NCBI GenBank assembly: GCA_964628055.1
Contig: CAZVNL010000021.1
Coordinates: 1 to 43,361, forward strand
Origin: CAZBEL01 sp964628055
Lineage (GTDB): Bacteria; Fidelibacterota; Marinisomatia; Marinisomatales; TCS56
DNA: 43,361 bases
Direction: 5' to 3'
The notes below the pieces were generated by a model. The model was not told the origin of the DNA and did no database searches. It was given only the letters and a program-made list of their open reading frames with translations. Below are positions 41,376 through 43,361 of this stretch, piece after piece. A program made the position numbers and the translations under genes. Position 1 is the first letter of the stretch, and each line of letters starts with the position of its first letter.

Positions 41376-42459
41376 CCAAATCATTGCCTTATTGAATCTT
41401 CTTCATACCCGGGGAGTTGGTCCTCAACGAGTTCGTAGCCTGGTATCGTATTATCGTGATCCCAGAGTGATCGGCGACTTGTCGTATAAGGAATTGTGTC
41501 TTGTGGAAGGAGTGGATACAAAAACGGCCCAGGCGATCTTAGAAAAGGGGGAAAAGGAATATGGCCCGGCGGAGTGGGAACGCATTCGGAAGAAGAAGGT
41601 GGAGGTGATTACGTTTTGGGATCCTACTTATCCGGTTTTGTTAAAGAAGATTTATGATCCCCCGGTGATTCTATACAGAAAAGGGCAGGCCTTGCGAGCG
41701 GAGGAAGACTGTGTCGCCGTGGTGGGTACGCGCAAACATACCCCTTATGGGAAGCAAGTCGTCCAAAGCCTGGTAAAGGAGTTGGTCAAATTAGGGATTA
41801 CCATCGTAAGCGGTTTAGCCCGGGGTATTGATACGCTGGCTCATCGGGAAACCCTGAAATATTGCGGACGGACCATTGCCGTTTTAGGGAGTGGAATTGA
41901 TGTGATTTATCCGGCGGAGAATCGATCCCTGGTTTCGGCTATCTGCCAGCAGGGGACGATCATCTCTGAGTTTGAAATGGGGGCCAAGCCAGATGCCGGT
42001 AACTTTCCCCAACGGAATCGCATTATCAGCGGCCTCTGTCAAGCCACGATTGTAATTGAGGCGGGTCATCATAGTGGGGCCATTCTCACTGCCCTCAATG
42101 CCGTGGATCAGAATCGCGAAGTATTTGCTGTCCCTGGAAGAATAACCGATGCGAAGAGTGTGGGTTGCTTACGATTAATTCGCAACGGAGCCATTCCCCT
42201 GGAACGAGCCGAGCAGGTTTTAGATAATATTCACTCCAAAATGTTTCGGCCTCCCAAACCCCAACAGCAGGAACTTCATTTGGAATTGACTAAAGTTGAG
42301 CGTCAACTCTGGGAGTTATTAAGTTCCGAGCCGAAACATATCGATGAAATCGTCACTGCCAGCCAGATAGATGTGACCGAGGTGTTGGCGACCCTACTGG
42401 AAATGGAACTGAAGGGAGCAGTGATCCAGTTGAGTGGGAAACAGTTCGTTCGCGCCTAA
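41365..42459 (+). CDS. dprA: DNA-processing protein DprA
   Basis: Loads RecA on incoming single-stranded DNA during natural transformation. The 364-residue protein has an N-terminal helix-hairpin-helix/SAM-like domain (LLHTRGVGPQRVRSLVSYY), the Rossmann-fold DprA core with GTRKHTPYGKQVV, TIVSGLARGIDTLAHRETL, GSGIDVIYPAENRSL and FPQRNRIISGLC, and a C-terminal winged helix (about residues 305-364). Overlap with obg by 11 bases indicates cotranscription. With the ComEA-like gene, it suggests competence. Confidence 0.96.
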   Translation: MNTDQIIALLNLLHTRGVGPQRVRSLVSYYRDPRVIGDLSYKELCLVEGVDTKTAQAILEKGEKEYGPAEWERIRKKKVEVITFWDPTYPVLLKKIYDPPVILYRKGQALRAEEDCVAVVGTRKHTPYGKQVVQSLVKELVKLGITIVSGLARGIDTLAHRETLKYCGRTIAVLGSGIDVIYPAENRSLVSAICQQGTIISEFEMGAKPDAGNFPQRNRIISGLCQATIVIEAGHHSGAILTALNAVDQNREVFAVPGRITDAKSVGCLRLIRNGAIPLERAEQVLDNIHSKMFRPPKPQQQELHLELTKVERQLWELLSSEPKHIDEIVTASQIDVTEVLATLLEMELKGAVIQLSGKQFVRA

Positions 42460-42544
42460 GGAAAAGTTGGGATTTCCATAGGACCGGCGGTAATTTCGCC
42501 CGTTCAATTTTGCGATAACACGTTTTTTATTCACTTCAATGCTT

Positions 42545-42637
42545 GGAGAGGTGGCCGAGCTGGCTGAAGGCGACCGCCTGCTAAGCGGTTGTAGGCAGTG
42601 CTCCTGTCTACCGCGGGTTCGAATCCCGCCCTCTCCG
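42545..42637 (+). tRNA. tRNA-Ser (anticodon GCU)
   Basis: Class II tRNA of 93 bases. The acceptor stem GGAGAGG (42545-42551) pairs with CCTCTCC (42630-42636), followed by discriminator G. The anticodon stem ACCGC/GCGGT encloses the loop CTGCTAA, so the anticodon is GCT and reads AGC/AGU serine codons. A long variable arm (GTAGGCAG...CTGTCTAC) is typical of serine tRNAs, and the T arm is GCGGG-TTCGAAT-CCCGC. The CCA end is not encoded. Confidence 0.97.
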
Positions 42638-42749
42638 CTCTATGTGGTGCGTTTAGTGTTTTTCTTCATTTTATTATACCCATTTTAGTTTAGGAATTTT
42701 CTCTTAGCGCCACCTTTCAGGGCAGTGTTGAGACAAGAAAGCAGTCTTA

Positions 42750-42767
42750 GGGGGTTTACCCCCTTTT
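42750..42767 (+). terminator. Intrinsic terminator downstream of tRNA-Ser
   Basis: GGGGG (42750-42754), loop TTTA and CCCCC (42759-42763) form a perfect five-pair stem that is followed directly by TTTT. The T-run is short, so efficiency is uncertain, but position about 110 bases after the tRNA fits its transcription end. Confidence 0.55.
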
Positions 42768-42793
42768 ACTCATCGTAACAACTAAGCTTCCCT

Positions 42794-42848
42794 GTACTTT
42801 TCTTTGGAAGAAAAGTACCAAAAGAATCGTCGCGGTAAAAAAACCGCG
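42794..42848 (+). repeat. Two adjacent perfect hairpins
   Basis: GTACTTTTCTT (42794-42804) and AAGAAAAGTAC (42808-42818) form an 11-bp perfect stem with a three-base loop. Twelve bases later CGCGGT (42831-42836), six A residues and ACCGCG (42843-42848) form a second hairpin. Neither ends in a T-run. The first hairpin's sequence recalls short repeats common between genes in Bacteroidetes-like genomes (from memory). Confidence 0.6.
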
Positions 42849-42870
42849 TGCCTCTGCAGGTGCACCCCGG

Positions 42871-43003
42871 GGATGAATTGAAACTACCGGGTGGAATAAG
42901 TAGCCGGTCAATCGTACCGCCTTCTAATCATTAGTTCAAGCCTGGGTGGTTATTAGTTGTATCAATTGTTACTTATTCCCCAAGGACAAACACCAATTCA
43001 TCC
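42871..43003 (+). repeat. Nested long inverted-repeat element
   Basis: Outer arms GGATGAATTG (42871-42880) and CAATTCATCC (42994-43003) are perfect inverted copies. Inside them GGAATAAGTA (42893-42902) pairs with TACTTATTCC (42970-42979), CAAT (42909-42912) with ATTG (42965-42968), and ACCGCC (42916-42921) with GGTGGT (42945-42950, one G-T wobble). The order is properly nested, so the whole 133 bases can fold as one long interrupted stem. It could be a structured RNA, a MITE-like element or a recombination site. Confidence 0.6.
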
Positions 43004-43228
43004 TGTTCCGCGTCGCACCCTTGAGGTATTCAACGAGATTTTTTCAAGGCGACTCACTAAAAGACGGATGTTTTTCAACAAGAGACGAGAATAGAAATTG
43101 GAAATTGGTGTGAGAAAGTCTCTTTCTTTCCCACCCTATATGGCAAAACGAAAAAGCGGGTTTCTCAACCTTAGCCTTTACATTAACCTACATCTTCCCT
43201 AAATCCCAGCCCCTAACTCCTGCGAATT

Positions 43229-43351
43229 TAAGACTTTCCGGCTTTTAGACTTTAAGACCCTTTCTTCTTCTACCTCAGCCTCAGCCTCGGTGCGGTCCTG
43301 ACCTGCGACCAGCAACAAGTGACAAGTGACTTTCAGACTTTTCGACTTTTT
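43229..43351 (+). repeat. Low-complexity simple-sequence tracts
   Basis: GACTTT-type units cluster at 43229-43259 and again at 43328-43351, with CCTCAG twice and CCTCGG at 43273-43290 and a doubled CAAGTGA at about 43316-43329 between them. These imperfect units look like replication-slippage tracts and code for nothing that I can see. Confidence 0.5.
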
Positions 43352-43361
43352 ACCTCTGAAA

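Larger units (their letters stand above)
42638..43361 (+). other. Gene-free tail of 724 bases with repeats
   Basis: No reading frame of convincing length or recognisable protein was seen on either strand. The stretch holds a terminator-like hairpin, two compact inverted repeats, a nested 133-bp inverted-repeat element and low-complexity tracts, each listed separately. A short heptamer GAAATTG is also tandemly doubled at 43094-43107. The region may be a remnant of a mobile or cassette-rich spacer before the next gene. Confidence 0.7.

Noticed and set aside
42877..42884. ATTGAAAC, like the end of many CRISPR repeats
   Set aside because: Only one copy is present; no regularly spaced repeats and no cas genes are in the window.

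Overview
The window looks like a chromosomal segment of a diderm (Gram-negative type) bacterium of the Fibrobacterota-Chlorobiota-Bacteroidota (FCB) superphylum. A Marinimicrobia-like lineage would fit, but the sequence alone does not settle this. The reasons are a protein with a type IX secretion (T9SS) type A sorting domain beside a PorV/PorQ-like barrel, BamD and other lipoproteins, a complete mreBCD-mrdA-rodA cluster, a TatT-type TRAP transporter, and many genes without a clear Shine-Dalgarno sequence. Every protein gene I support lies on the + strand. Genes overlap by a few bases or sit close together, so the region reads as a chain of long operons.

Layout. 1-848: an integron integrase (IntI) cut by the left edge. 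1003-3623: RNase HI, a long-form sugar-nucleotide transferase and an orphan oligopeptide-type ABC ATPase. 3724-9027: the rod-shape and wall elongation cluster (MreB, MreC, MreD, PBP2, RodA). 9110-14579: a CpoB/YbgF-like periplasmic TPR protein behind a possible promoter/operator, a GT5-only glycogen-synthase-like protein, a lipoprotein, an outer-membrane barrel candidate and a TPR protein. 14594-19670: serine hydroxymethyltransferase, then a TRAP transporter (TatT lipoprotein, DctP, fused DctQM). 19719-27128: a promoter and three envelope genes: a PorV/PorQ-like barrel, a large T9SS-tagged M6-like protein whose zinc site is destroyed, and a peptidase/propeller/barrel fusion. 27082-32028: a DUF5683-like protein, BamD, NadD, a Na+/Ca2+ exchanger, FtsE and FtsX. 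32080-34782: HrcA-GrpE-DnaJ. 34783-42459: ComEA, a pilin-like membrane protein, a PilM/N/O-like fusion, RsmD, CoaD, an FmdB-type zinc ribbon, isocitrate dehydrogenase, Obg and DprA. 42545-42637: tRNA-Ser(GCU). The last ~720 bases carry no gene but hold several inverted repeats and simple-sequence tracts.

How the parts may work together. Much of the window is envelope building: peptidoglycan synthesis, outer-membrane assembly, divisome control and surface secretion. A second theme is DNA uptake and rearrangement: the integron integrase on the left, and ComEA, the possible pilus-type pair and DprA on the right. The least ordinary parts are the catalytically dead M6-like T9SS cargo with its PorV-like partner and active-looking peptidase neighbour, and the apparent degenerate pilin plus PilMNO-like fusion beside ComEA. 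Both are read from the translated sequence by eye and rest on family knowledge, not on any search.
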